Positions 1-8,873 of a DNA stretch of 64,000 nucleotides are shown here, piece after piece. Both the position numbers and the translations under genes were made by a program. The notes beneath the pieces are model-generated. The model made no database searches. It was not told the origin of the DNA and saw nothing but the letters and a program-made list of their open reading frames with translations. This stretch comes from Kalymmatonema hyalinum WJT4-NPBG1 (lineage in GTDB: Bacteria; Cyanobacteriota; Cyanobacteriia; Cyanobacteriales; Nostocaceae): contig JAHHIB010000015.1 of assembly GCA_019359075.1 (NCBI GenBank), positions 34,331 through 98,330 on the forward strand, in the 5' to 3' direction. Numbering within the stretch: the stretch's first letter is position 1; every line of letters begins with the position of its first letter.

Positions 1-50
1 TTTCCTAAGCTCCATGAATATGGTGTTTTCTCATGAATCATTTAGGATTG

Positions 51-305
51 CTATAGCAATTGAAACGTAGTTAAATGCCTCAGATAAATTAAAGTTAATA
101 TTATTTGCTCTTCTTGTGAAAGCTTCACTTTACGACCTCCACCTCCCTTTATAATTCTAATTTTTTGCTTCTCGGCTTCTGCCAACTTTTGATTATGTAT
201 AATGACTGCGTTTTGAATTAGGTGCTGTAATTGGTCATATTTGAGACCTACTAAGCGCTGTACTTCCTCTGGATTTTTCTCAATATATCCTGGTATGTTT
301 GCCAT
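51..305 (-). pseudogene. IS5-type transposase, N-terminal fragment
   Basis: An 84-codon frame resembling the N-terminal helix-turn-helix part of IS5-group DDE transposases: basic linker RKVKLSQEEQIILTLIYLRH, then an early stop just after the first HTH helix. Full-length members run for roughly 250-300 aa and carry three catalytic acidic residues, none of which are here. It is therefore a decayed or truncated insertion sequence remnant. The assignment rests on overall resemblance of a short segment and is moderate. Confidence 0.5.
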
Positions 306-338
306 TTTTGTGTAGTAAAAAGCTCATTTAATATTCTT

Positions 339-512
339 TTACCACAAAAAACATATATTTCGGAGATGTCTAATAAGGTTGATGACTAAATTATAATCTG
401 TCGAATCAATAGAAAATGACTGAATTCTGGCAAGGTGAGTTGCTAAAGTCCTTAAGCGAGTAGGGATATCATCTTGCACAAAGTGCGTTTGCTGTACACT
501 CCAGTTTGTCAT
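339..512 (-). CDS. Small protein of unknown function (57 aa)
   Basis: An ATG-initiated 57-codon frame lying 13 bases downstream of the rarA-like fragment on the same strand. It begins MTNWSVQQTHFVQDDIPTRL and continues with an alpha-helical, Arg-rich segment. It resembles short cyanobacterial proteins encoded singly near housekeeping genes, but I cannot name the family. The last residues (CFLW) look unlike the rest, so the 3' end may be truncated. Its position suggests it arrived with the rarA fragment as one block of chromosomal DNA. Confidence 0.4.
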   Translation of the reverse strand: MTNWSVQQTHFVQDDIPTRLRTLATHLARIQSFSIDSTDYNLVINLIRHLRNICFLW

Positions 513-525
513 ACTCCTCTAATTG

Positions 526-1626
526 TTAGATGAAATTACCTTTAACAATAGCAATTGTGTTGTTCCAATTGACAGTTTGATTGAGCAAATAGCGATGAAA
601 CAAATTTTTGACAATTTCCACTTCCTCTTGTTTCAAATTCTCGGCTAACCGAGTAGCATAACTGGGGCGAGCAGTCGTCTGCGAAGTTGTAAACCAACGG
701 TTTAGTAAATTAGGTGTGATGTACAGCCCAGTTTGGGTTCGCTCCTGTGTTATCTCCACTGCTAAACCTGCTTTCTCAAAAGCTGTCCTCAAATCCTCAA
801 CATCCCAATTGACCATAGAGTCGGAAGCAACGGAGTAAATTGCTTCTTCTGCTGCGACTAACTTGGAGTATAAATTTTGTTCAACCCAAGCTCTATTAAG
901 CAAATCATAAAGTCTAGTACTGTGGCGAGAGACAGTTTCTGCCAACAGAATCATTCCCTCCTGATTGAGCCATTTAACTAAGGCTTGAACAAGGCTAGAT
1001 TTTTCTGCTTCTTTCATCAGGACATTGCGTCCAATAATCCGGTCAAATTTTACTTTTTCTGTAAGGTTTGCTAAACAGTTGGGTAATTCGCTTAAAGAAG
1101 TGTTCAGAATAATTGGACGTACCAGTTCGGGGAGCGTAGCAGCTTGTTGTGCTAAAGCTTGAGCATCAGCTTGATTATGCACGCAAGCATAAACACTTCC
1201 TTCCGGGACTCGACGCACTGCTTCCCAGGTTAATAAGCCGCTTGCTGCATTCAAATCTAGAATTATATGATGACGCGCTGGTGCAGCAATATGAAATACT
1301 GTATCGCGTAATTCGGCAAGATGCTGCCCGACTTGTCCCAAAGTTCTTTGCAACCATCGGTCTGTACTTTGATTGGTTTCGCCGTAAGTTAGCACTTCAG
1401 TTGGAGCAACTTCTAATCCTTCGACTGCGGCTGCGAGTTGTGCTTCGCGGCGACGAGCCACAGCCGTTTTGATTTCTGCTTCTTTGCCTATCTCTGAGGG
1501 TTGGTAAAAGACTTGTCCTTGCAAACTTTTGGGTAAGTATTGCTGCTCTACCCAATGCTCCCGGTAGGCGTGGGGATACAAGTAGCCTGCGCCGTGTCCA
1601 AAGCCTTGTTTATCGCGGTTAGCATC
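526..1626 (-). pseudogene. rarA: RarA (MgsA)-methyltransferase fusion, C-terminal half only
   Basis: The frame starts directly after an in-frame TAA with DANRDKQGFGHGAGYLYPHA, the hallmark C-terminal segment of the RarA/MgsA clamp-loader-like AAA+ ATPase, followed by REHWVEQQYLP. It then continues into a class I SAM-methyltransferase-like domain (HIILDLNAASGLLTWEAVRR would be motif I), an arrangement I associate with cyanobacterial RarA. The whole N-terminal AAA+ module (Walker A and B) is missing, so this cannot be a working RarA. The first ATG is at 1581, but coding similarity extends to 1626. It is probably a chromosomal fragment stranded by rearrangement; whether the methyltransferase part is still translated is unknown. 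Confidence 0.75.
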
Positions 1627-1660
1627 TTATTGTCGCTTGAGGAGTGTTTGTCTGAATTAA

Positions 1661-1828
1661 AAATCAATCCCGTGCTACAGCCGTGATAAGTATGATTTGT
1701 GGCAAGAAGTGCAGCAAGAGCGTATTGTCCTGAGAAGACGATTGAATTGCTTCACTCCTTCCCCACAGGAGCATTACGCTCTTGACTTAATTGCCTGTCT
1801 CAGAGTATTGCAAATATTTAAAAGTTAA
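1661..1828 (+). other. Short coding-like remnant (56 codons, no start)
   Basis: A stop-bounded frame reading SRDKYDLWQEVQQERIVLRR and ending ALDLIACLRVLQIFKS. Composition is protein-like and it sits between two opposed genes, but no ATG/GTG start or ribosome binding site is convincing. Probably the 3' tail of a lost gene. No family recognised. Confidence 0.2.
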
Positions 1829-1838
1829 GTTGCATTAC

Positions 1839-2648
1839 TCAAGCCAGTTTCATCTTTTCCACACGAGTTGGAATATTTTCTTCAGCACAAGCTCTTAAAA
1901 TAGCAGCAGCTTTGCTGTTACCGCGACAAGCGAAAAATTCCCAGATAATCAGCCAATCTTTTATGCTAAGGGTGTCTACCGTTTGTACTCCTTCTTGAGT
2001 TTGAATTTTGCACTGTTTAGTTGTTCCAGAAAAGCCTTGTTTTTCTAACTTTTTCAGTTTTCTTGGACACCAAGGAAGTTGCAACAACCAGTTTATTGGT
2101 AGTCCGATCAAACTCAGTCCTGATTCCATCCTAATACGGTACTCTGAGTTAGGAAGCGTAAGCACTTCTAGAAATACCTTGTTCTCTAGCTTGAAAACTA
2201 CAGGGTTAGCTGTTGGATTGTTTGGTGGAAACTTAGTTTCTGACGTTGTTTTGGTTGGTTTTACATCAAAAGTCAGTGGTTTTGAGTTTTTGTCTGTTAG
2301 GGATGTGAGTAGGTCGTGCCAATTTATTGAAAACTGAAAGTGGGGTGGAATCAAATTATATTTCACAAGGTGTTGCCAGTAAACCGCAACACTCGATAGC
2401 GGATATGCAACAATAACCTGGCGGTTGGCTACTTGGATACTGATACTGGGTAACTGGTGTAATTCGAGAAATATGCGCGCCTTTTTTCTAGTTTGTCCCA
2501 TTGGGAGTGCCATTTGGCGATCGCTCATCACAAACTCCCCATTTGGAAGTAGGTAAGCAGCGCAAGAGAAGTGCTTCCACTTCCAACGGGTTAGTAAAGC
2601 TTTTGGCGTTTCAGTTTCATTTGGATTTTGCAGAAATGCTTGTTTCAT
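1839..2648 (-). CDS. Hypothetical protein of cyanobacterial-plasmid type
   Basis: About 270 aa from the ATG at 2648 (MKQAFLQNPNETETP); an earlier in-frame ATG at 2699 would add 17 residues. Two weakly similar halves are visible: one around KHFSCAAYLLPNGEFVMSDR and a second around VFLEVLTLPNSEYRIRMESG, each followed by a basic segment, which suggests an internally duplicated beta-rich fold. A helical C-terminus follows (SIKDWLIIWEFFACRGNSKA). The layout recalls phage or plasmid regulatory proteins that pair a conserved domain with a helical tail, but I recognise no catalytic residues or named family. It stands alone on its strand. Confidence 0.55.
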   Translation of the reverse strand: MKQAFLQNPNETETPKALLTRWKWKHFSCAAYLLPNGEFVMSDRQMALPMGQTRKKARIFLELHQLPSISIQVANRQVIVAYPLSSVAVYWQHLVKYNLIPPHFQFSINWHDLLTSLTDKNSKPLTFDVKPTKTTSETKFPPNNPTANPVVFKLENKVFLEVLTLPNSEYRIRMESGLSLIGLPINWLLQLPWCPRKLKKLEKQGFSGTTKQCKIQTQEGVQTVDTLSIKDWLIIWEFFACRGNSKAAAILRACAEENIPTRVEKMKLA

Positions 2649-2699
2649 AGGATGTCTGCATGTAGAAATCTTAGTCGTATGCGATGCGAGCAAACGCAC

Positions 2700-3740
2700 C
2701 CTCCATCACACAAAAGACTATAATTGACTAATTTTTGGCATTTGCATCCTGGGGAACAGCAGCCACTTACAATGGCTTATTTGTAGTTAAAGTGCTTGCA
2801 CTAAGCTTTTGATTCTCTAAAGAAAATCATTGTTGATCAGAATTTTTTCAGTGATAAACACAAACAAAAAATGATGTTATGACTTCCGAATGTTTGCATT
2901 TGTGTGCTTGGTGCATGACGTTGCATTGCTCCAATAAACTAAATACTTGATTGGAATAAATACTTGCTCTAAACCTTAGGAGACTACTTAAAACTAGGAC
3001 GCCAATTGCTCTAATTTAGATTTATCTACAGCCATTGGGCTTACTTCTAATTATCTGCGTCTAACCTAGATTTTGGTAGATTGACATCCCTTTTAATACG
3101 CCTTGTCATCTGAAATGTTTAACCCATTTTTGGGCTTAATTTTTATTAGCATAAAGCTTTTGAGAGACATTGCTTACCTTAAATACAAAATTTCATTTAT
3201 CTCAAGTGTTAGAAAATTTCTTAAAAAAATGATTTAAGTACTGATAAGTACTGTGAAATTTTATTACATAGTAGTTATTTTTTATACATAAAACCAATGA
3301 TAGAGGATATGACTATTGAGCAAATTAAATGTAATTTTATTTACTTGTGATTAGCGAAAAATTAAGAGTTATTATTTAGTGAACTAAAAGATTAATATCA
3401 TACATATTAGCACGAAAAAATTCAGTAAGTATTGTTTTTTAGTACTTTGTCAATTCCTTAAAAACAACAAAGAATAAGGTTTCAGCCGTACAATGCTGTC
3501 AATGAAATTTGTGGTAATATTTATAACTCATTTTAAGTGTGAGCTATTACAAGTAGTTGTAAAGTAAAATACTGGAAAACATTTAGAGAAAGAGCGCATT
3601 TAACATAACTGTCACTGGCGCTCTCGTCTGAAATATCAACCAACAGGTAGCAACAGCCATCGAAGTGTCGGTCGCAAGTAACTCCACCTCTATTCGTTAC
3701 AGGAATAAACAAAGTGCAAATTTTGGGCGATGGCACTCTG
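2700..3740. other. AT-rich intergenic region without a supported gene
   Basis: About 1 kb of very AT-rich DNA with frequent stops in all frames and many runs of A and T. A 67-codon frame at 3533-3736 has no family resemblance and no clear ribosome binding site. The low GC would suit a promoter, curved or unwinding region, or degraded DNA. I see no iterons or DnaA boxes that would identify an origin. Confidence 0.4.
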
Positions 3741-3918
3741 TGCCCGCCTTCGCAGCGATCACCCGTATGTTGCGAGGGGTTATCTGGAAGATCACCCCTC
3801 CCCTGTCACCTCTGGTAACAGGGGAACCGTTCTGAAAGAACGGTTGGGCAACAGGGCGCGCTAAGGCGGAGCCTGCGCTTTGCGCTTACGGAGCATCGCC
3901 TCCGGCAGTGAGTGAGCT
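3740..3918. repeat. Nostocales short palindromic repeat cluster
   Basis: GC-rich segment made of short palindromes in contrast to its AT-rich surroundings. Hairpins include CCCCTGT/ACAGGGG around 3810-3824 and a perfect 9-bp stem AACCGTTCT/AGAACGGTT (3825-3833 with 3837-3845, 3-nt loop). It continues with the GCGCTTTGCGCTTACGG motif common in filamentous cyanobacteria, and runs directly into the start of the next reading frame. Confidence 0.6.
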
Positions 3919-4161
3919 TTGCTCAATCGCTCGTCAGATGATTGCTTTGCAAGTGCACTTACCCAAACATCAAAGTCAAATACTGAAGGGTGTTATACTC
4001 AAGAGCGGTTTAACTTGCTTATCAAAGGTTTAGCGCGAATCCTCAAGCAATTGGGAGAAAATCAATTTAAAGTGATTTGGCGTGAGGTGACGGGTGAAGA
4101 TTGCACGGGTAAATTGCATGAGGCGATTTGGGCTGTGCGGGATAGGCTAGAAACAGAGTAA
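3919..4161 (+). CDS. Small hypothetical protein upstream of PIN toxin-antitoxin
   Basis: An 80-codon frame. Its only upstream start is a TTG inside the repeat cluster, so the true 5' end is uncertain and the first roughly 15 codons are probably repeat sequence. The rest (ERFNLLIKGLARILKQLGEN, then FKVIWREVTGEDCTGKLHEA) looks like a genuine compact helical protein. It ends 13 bases before the antitoxin gene and may be co-transcribed with it. The repeat may have truncated or displaced the original start. Family unknown. Confidence 0.4.
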   Translation: MLNRSSDDCFASALTQTSKSNTEGCYTQERFNLLIKGLARILKQLGENQFKVIWREVTGEDCTGKLHEAIWAVRDRLETE

Positions 4162-4174
4162 TAGGGAAAATATT

Positions 4175-4447
4175 ATGCAAGCGTACAAACTCAAGGGAAA
4201 AATTGACAACGCAGGTAACTTAGTGATTACCGAACCTATACAAATACCACCCGGTGAGGTGGAAGTGATTGTCTTACAGATTGAAACTTCCACAGAAAAA
4301 GCCACCGAGTCACAACCGGAAACACCCAAAAGACCTACCAAAATTAAAGCTTTACAAGGCTGGTTTGAAAAGACACAGCCTGCTTTTCCTGATTTTGACC
4401 CAGATCAAGCAAGATGGGAAGCTTTAAAGGAGAAACATAACCTGTGA
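4175..4447 (+). CDS. Antitoxin partner of PIN-domain toxin
   Basis: A 90-aa protein with an N-terminal beta-rich domain (KLKGKIDNAGNLVITEPIQI, then PPGEVEVIVLQIE) followed by a Pro/Thr-rich linker and a C-terminal toxin-binding-like tail (LQGWFEKTQPAFPDFDPDQA). This arrangement is usual for cyanobacterial antitoxins paired with PIN RNases. The TGA stop overlaps the GTG start of the toxin by four bases, so translation is probably coupled. Such antitoxins neutralise the toxin and usually repress their own promoter. Confidence 0.75.
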   Translation: MQAYKLKGKIDNAGNLVITEPIQIPPGEVEVIVLQIETSTEKATESQPETPKRPTKIKALQGWFEKTQPAFPDFDPDQARWEALKEKHNL

Positions 4448-4863
4448 AAGTTCTCCTCGACACTAACATTATTGTGGATGTAGCCCTTGAGCGACAGCCC
4501 TTTTTTGGCAATAGTGAGACAGTTTTATCACTTGTTGAGCAAGGGCAAATCGAAGGTTACATTTCAGCATCTTCTTTTGGTGACCTTTTTTACATTATCC
4601 GTAAACAAAAGGGCCGAGATTTAGCCCTTGAGTTTTTGAGAGAAATAGTCGCCTTCTGTCAAGTCGCCACAGTAGACAGTATCACAATCAACATGGCGCT
4701 AACTGTTAACTTCAAAGATTTTGAAGACGCTATTCAATACAGCACTGCGGTTCTTAATCACTTAGATGTAATTATTACTCGCAACCCGGTCGATTTTCCG
4801 GTAACTACTCCACGAATAATTCTCCCTGAACAGTTAATTCAAGAATTAAGCAATCCTGGATAG
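4444..4863 (+). CDS. PIN-domain ribonuclease toxin (VapC-like)
   Basis: 139 aa starting with GTG overlapping the antitoxin stop. MKVLLDTNIIVDVALERQPF contains the first PIN-fold acidic residue (LDTNI); a central Glu and the FEDAIQYSTA segment supply the later acidic site (E/D-D-A), with the C-terminal TRNPVDF typical of this subgroup. PIN toxins cleave RNA with a divalent metal bound by three or four acidic residues. As half of a toxin-antitoxin module it probably stabilises the replicon by post-segregational killing, though a defence role is possible. Confidence 0.85.
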   Translation: MKVLLDTNIIVDVALERQPFFGNSETVLSLVEQGQIEGYISASSFGDLFYIIRKQKGRDLALEFLREIVAFCQVATVDSITINMALTVNFKDFEDAIQYSTAVLNHLDVIITRNPVDFPVTTPRIILPEQLIQELSNPG

Positions 4864-4952
4864 ATTATTTTGCTAATGTAGCCGTTCAAAATACCAGCGA
4901 GACCTTGTGTTGTTTCGCTTTAAGGGAAAGCGTTTTTATGGACAAGTTTGTG

Positions 4953-6725
4953 TTAACGTTCAGCTTGATTTTGTTGCAATTCTCTATTGAAAAACCCATA
5001 CTGAGTTAACTGTTCATTCCAATCTTTAGCCTTTGGTTTGAGTCGAGTTGTGTGGGGTAAAATTTCTTTGATTGCTTCTGAAGTAGAGTTACCAGCAGTG
5101 TCGTTATCGTAAGCAGCTATGACTCTGGGAATTTTACTCAAAAATTCCACAGGCAAACACCGGGGACTATCTACTGCTAGGTACAGCGTTCTTTCTGGTT
5201 GTGGCTGGTCTAACACTGCTAAGGAGAGTGCATCAATAGGTGACTTAACCAGTACTGCTTTTTGGATTGGGTCAGTTATACTTCCACCCATAGTCAAGTG
5301 AAACCAACCTTTCGTACGCTTAGTGCCTTTAGCAAGTCCAATGAAGGAGTTATCTTCACCATGCGTTCCACGTAAAAAAGCACCTGTCGTCTCGCCATTA
5401 AGAGAGCGCATGAGAAACACTGCATTTTGTCGCTTGTCAGCATAAACCAATCCCAATGAGTGCAGAGTATTAACCAAATTCTCAGGCAGTTTCCGCTTTA
5501 CTGTTAAGTATTGCCGTACAGCCAACCATCGACTTTCATCGCTTGGTGGCGGCACAAACTGAGGTGCTCCTTCTGCAAGTACAATCTCTTGTGCTTGAGT
5601 GCGAGCATTATGGGTCACGGCTCTTTGCATTCCCGATTCCCCAACTTGGTCATGTAGCCAAACTACAGCTTGTCGAAAGTTACAGTCCAATACGTGCATC
5701 ACTAAATCAATTGCACCACCGCCTCCGCGCTGCTCACCTGCAAAGTCGTAGAATTTAGAACCTTGGATGTTGATGATGTGACCGTGACCAAACCACCTGT
5801 GCTTGCCTTTATCGTCTAGATGGAGTCCCAGATGGTAAGCCACTTCTTCCAAAGGCAAGTCCCGCAGTAGGTTCGCCTCTGCTTTCCACAACTCTACTGT
5901 CCATTGCAGGTTTTGCACGCGCTGCTCTAGCTTCTGTCTTTCTCGTTCACTCGCTAGAGCCTTTTGCTCCATCTGCTGCTTTTCCTGAATTGCCCGTTGG
6001 CGATCGCTCAACTGATGGTTAATGATATTCAGTGTGGGTTGAAGAGTTTCTTTAACCTGTTCCCGGTAAGCATACGCATCTTGACTTTCTGCTGGTTGAG
6101 GTAAAACCTGGTCAAGATTGAGATTGAGTGAGTTGCTTAACACCGAGGCGTAGTATTCTTTAACGGCTGTGTGAGTCGCTCTACTACCTTTGATGCCTCG
6201 TTCTATGCCAAGATGTTTGACCGCAGCTGCGAAACTGTCTTGAAGTTCCGATATCTTTTTCCTGCCATTGATTAACGCCCTAGCGTTTAGTTTGCCTTTG
6301 TGGTCAAGCGGTACGATATATGCATGAATATGTGGGGTCGCTTCATCTAGGTGCAACTCAGCTCCGACGACTCGGTCAGAGTACTTCTGTAGTAACCATT
6401 TCGTGGATGCAGCAGCAAAGTCATCCACCCGTTCTTGTTCATAGACCCCAGCAAGTGATGGGTTGTCGGGACGGAAGTATTGGGGACTAGCACTCAAGAG
6501 CATTTCTATTCCCAGGACTGCGTTGGAGCGAATCTTTTGGTTGCCGATTTTTTCTTTAAATAGTGCTTGTAGTTCTTTGTTGTCAACGCTGCCTATTAGC
6601 CGAACATTCTTTACTGATGGGTTAGCATTGGGAGTTTCGCGCTCTCTGGCGGTGTGCAGAGCGCTCATGCCTAGTTCTGCCCAGGTTTTAATTTTCTCAA
6701 TTCTGCAAATCGCGTAAGTTGCCAT
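4953..6725 (-). CDS. MobV-family relaxase fused to primase-like Toprim domain
   Basis: About 590 aa from the ATG at 6725 (MATYAICRIEKIKTWAELGM); an upstream in-frame ATG at 6812 adds a segment unlike the family. The N-terminal 200 residues are a Mob_Pre/MobV relaxase with the metal-binding motif HLDEATPHIHAYIVPLDHKG. A coiled region follows (Gln/Glu-rich, about residues 240-300), then a CHC2/DUF3991-like segment (YDFAGEQRGGGGAIDLVMHV) and a Toprim-like end (KAVLVKSPIDALSLAV, then VIAAYDNDTAGN). MobV relaxases nick oriT and attach to the 5' DNA end during mobilisation; the primase-like part may prime the transferred strand. No type IV secretion genes are seen in this window, so the replicon may be mobilisable rather than self-transmissible. 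Confidence 0.88.
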   Translation of the reverse strand: MATYAICRIEKIKTWAELGMSALHTARERETPNANPSVKNVRLIGSVDNKELQALFKEKIGNQKIRSNAVLGIEMLLSASPQYFRPDNPSLAGVYEQERVDDFAAASTKWLLQKYSDRVVGAELHLDEATPHIHAYIVPLDHKGKLNARALINGRKKISELQDSFAAAVKHLGIERGIKGSRATHTAVKEYYASVLSNSLNLNLDQVLPQPAESQDAYAYREQVKETLQPTLNIINHQLSDRQRAIQEKQQMEQKALASERERQKLEQRVQNLQWTVELWKAEANLLRDLPLEEVAYHLGLHLDDKGKHRWFGHGHIINIQGSKFYDFAGEQRGGGGAIDLVMHVLDCNFRQAVVWLHDQVGESGMQRAVTHNARTQAQEIVLAEGAPQFVPPPSDESRWLAVRQYLTVKRKLPENLVNTLHSLGLVYADKRQNAVFLMRSLNGETTGAFLRGTHGEDNSFIGLAKGTKRTKGWFHLTMGGSITDPIQKAVLVKSPIDALSLAVLDQPQPERTLYLAVDSPRCLPVEFLSKIPRVIAAYDNDTAGNSTSEAIKEILPHTTRLKPKAKDWNEQLTQYGFFNRELQQNQAER

Positions 6726-7278
6726 ATTTGTATCTTTGCATGGAAGTGATGGTTCCTTGGAGCGATCGCTAGTCTCATATACCAATATTTTCAATCTAGA
6801 GACTAACAGCATTCACTTGGTTGAATGAGTGCAATGTTTAGATAACTTTTCTTAATCCTCAAATTGTGATTGTTCAAGAGCGCCTCAACCGCCTGTCCCT
6901 TAAGGGCGAACGTAGCAATTTTTAGGCATCAGCCGACCCGTCAGGGGAAAAATTGCGTAGTGAGTCTACGCATGTTCTACACGAAAAATCTTGCAACAAA
7001 TATTTGGAGTAGAAAGGAGAATGGCTCAAAAATATACCAAAAGTTAGAGTTAAAAGCAGTTACGACGTTGGGTAAAAGACAAAAGTAGTAGGAGTGCAGA
7101 TAAGCTGAAATAGAGTTTGGATGGATTTTACAGGAATTCAGCAGGATTTAAAAACCAGAAAAATTATGTAAGCCATTAAAAGCCAAGACTAGACAAGAAT
7201 ACTAATAAAACGAGCTTATAAAAAGGCTTGATTTGGCTGATAAAGTCTTAATTTGACTTATATTTTCTCGCACAACTT
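6726..7278. other. Intergenic region between relaxase and ParM operon: possible oriT and ParR-binding site
   Basis: Upstream of both divergent genes. It holds stem GCAATTTTT/AAAAATTGC (6915-6923 with 6948-6956) immediately followed by a perfect hairpin GCGTAG-TGAGT-CTACGC (6955-6971). Hairpins near a relaxase gene are typical of oriT, but no nic site can be assigned by eye. Just before the parM-like start lies a tandem pair of 20-bp repeats (7222-7241 and 7242-7261, 16/20 identical). The rest is AT-rich with no gene. Confidence 0.4.
7222..7261 (+). promoter_or_regulatory. Tandem 20-bp repeats upstream of parM-like gene (candidate operator/centromere)
   Basis: Two adjacent copies, AAAGGCTTGATTTGGCTGAT and AAAGTCTTAATTTGACTTAT, end 17 bases before the ATG of the ParM-like gene. 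ParM/ParR systems usually carry short direct repeats (parC) that overlap the promoter and are bound by ParR. Only two clear copies are visible, fewer than in classical parC sites. Confidence 0.4.
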
Positions 7279-8436
7279 ATGAGTAAAAATACCCAAAAAA
7301 ATCAAGCAGTCATCACAATAGGAATAGATTTTGGTGGAAGCAGTACCAAAGTCATGTATGGAAATAGTCATGGCAAACTTACATCACTAGTCATGGAACC
7401 AGAGGTAGGAACAATACCATTAGAGTCAATGAGAAATTGGGGGAAAGGTTTACTAGGTTCAACAGAAGCAGAAAATCAGGCTTGGGTACACCTGCCTAAT
7501 GCATCAGTAGTGCAAGCAGTAGGGTATTTAGCAAGAAACAGGTATTACGCCAATGCAGGACTCACAGAACTGAAGTACGAGAGAGGAGTGTATAAGACGT
7601 TAGCAGCAGTATGGGCAATTAAAGAGAAGTTACATCTGCCATCAAAATTACGAGTAGCAATAGCTGTATTACTACCACCAGGCGAATTTGAGGACAAAGA
7701 GCAGTTTGAGAGAGTATTGCGAAAAGCACTGTTGAAATACCTCACACCAACAGGAGAGATGAGTGTGGAGTTAGCTATGTTCAAGTGCTTACCAGAAGGA
7801 GCGGGAATATATCTCATGCACGAAAAGAAAGCGGGAGCAGTCCTCAAACAAAGAGTGTGCGGGGTAGCAATGATTGGATATAGAAACGCTTCAGTCTTAA
7901 TTGCCAACCGAGGAATTGTTGAAACAGGAAAAACCGCAGATTTAGGAATGGTGCGAATGGTGGAGAAAGTGGTTGCTTCTACATCAGGTCAGACGTTAGA
8001 ACGATTAACTCCTGTCATTGCTGCTGCTGGAACCGATATTGATGAAAGGGTGTTGCAGCAAGTGACGCGCTCAAAAACTCGGGAAGGTCGAGCAACAGAA
8101 ATACAGAAGCTAAAGAATGCAATTTGTCATGCACGAGCAGAATACACAGCCATGTTGACTTCATGGTTGGACAATGTTCTTCCCGACTATGTGGATGAAA
8201 TTGTGTTCTGCGGAGGGACGGCAGATTACTTGATGAAAGAATTGAACGAGCATTATCCCAGAACACCTTTATCGTGGAACGCCTCAATAGAAATTCCTGC
8301 AAACATAGATATTTCAGGTTTAGGAAACAGGCTTTGCGATGTATACAGTTTGTTTTTGTACTTTCACGGAGTTGTAGAAGCACAGTTGAAAAAGTTGTCA
8401 AAGCCTGGTGAGGAGAGAATTGGCTATGCGGTCTAA
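7279..8436 (+). CDS. ParM/StbA-like actin-fold plasmid segregation ATPase
   Basis: 385 aa. Phosphate-1 motif IGIDFGGSSTKVMYG lies near residues 13-27 and the adenosine-motif-like VDEIVFCGGTADYLMKEL near residues 308-325, as in actin-like plasmid segregation proteins. Such proteins form ATP-driven filaments that push sister plasmids apart through a ParR-parC complex. The next gene starts inside its 3' end (start 8426, stop codon 8434-8436), which indicates coupled translation with the small adaptor. It belongs to a different subtype from the second ParM-like protein at 58825-59775. Confidence 0.82.
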   Translation: MSKNTQKNQAVITIGIDFGGSSTKVMYGNSHGKLTSLVMEPEVGTIPLESMRNWGKGLLGSTEAENQAWVHLPNASVVQAVGYLARNRYYANAGLTELKYERGVYKTLAAVWAIKEKLHLPSKLRVAIAVLLPPGEFEDKEQFERVLRKALLKYLTPTGEMSVELAMFKCLPEGAGIYLMHEKKAGAVLKQRVCGVAMIGYRNASVLIANRGIVETGKTADLGMVRMVEKVVASTSGQTLERLTPVIAAAGTDIDERVLQQVTRSKTREGRATEIQKLKNAICHARAEYTAMLTSWLDNVLPDYVDEIVFCGGTADYLMKELNEHYPRTPLSWNASIEIPANIDISGLGNRLCDVYSLFLYFHGVVEAQLKKLSKPGEERIGYAV

Positions 8437-8839
8437 AACTCAGGTAAATTTCCGTTGGCGGTATCAGCCAACTAATGAGTTGGATAAAGCGTTGCTGAAG
8501 TACATCAAGGGGCATCCAGCTTTATCGGTAACAGAAGTGATGCTCACGGCACTACGTTCGTTTTGGTTGCCAATGGCGATCGCAGATTCTCCCAATCACG
8601 ATGAAGCGAACAAACAAAAGATAGCGCGCTTTTGTGTAGATGCCCTGTTGCGACAGGCAGACAATTTATCTGTGGCAGTGGGTTTGGAGTTACCGAGTAA
8701 AGCCATTGCACATTCAGTATCGTCAGCAGCGTCCAACTCGTCAGCGGAAACTTTTTCTAAAGTTGGGCTATCAGCGTCTGAACTAGCAGCAGCTGCCGGA
8801 GGTGGGGATTTTGACGACTCAGGATTAGCTCGGTGGTAG
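8426..8839 (+). CDS. ParR-like adaptor protein
   Basis: 137 aa from the ATG at 8426 (MRSKTQVNFRWRYQPTNELD), chosen because GGAGAG sits 8 bases upstream; a GTG at 8408 is less likely. The N-terminal half (ALLKYIKGHPALSVTEVMLT) fits a small DNA-binding, ribbon-helix-helix-like domain; the C-terminal half is Ala/Ser-rich and probably disordered. Position directly behind and overlapping the ParM-like gene makes a centromere-binding adaptor role likely, but sequence alone does not prove it. Confidence 0.6.
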   Translation: MRSKTQVNFRWRYQPTNELDKALLKYIKGHPALSVTEVMLTALRSFWLPMAIADSPNHDEANKQKIARFCVDALLRQADNLSVAVGLELPSKAIAHSVSSAASNSSAETFSKVGLSASELAAAAGGGDFDDSGLARW

Positions 8840-8873
8840 CAGCAGACTTTGAAATTCAGTTTATAGAGGTTTT

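Noticed and set aside
3533..3736. 67-codon minus-strand frame in the AT-rich gap
   Set aside because: No ribosome binding site, no family resemblance, and it overlaps the beginning of the repeat cluster.
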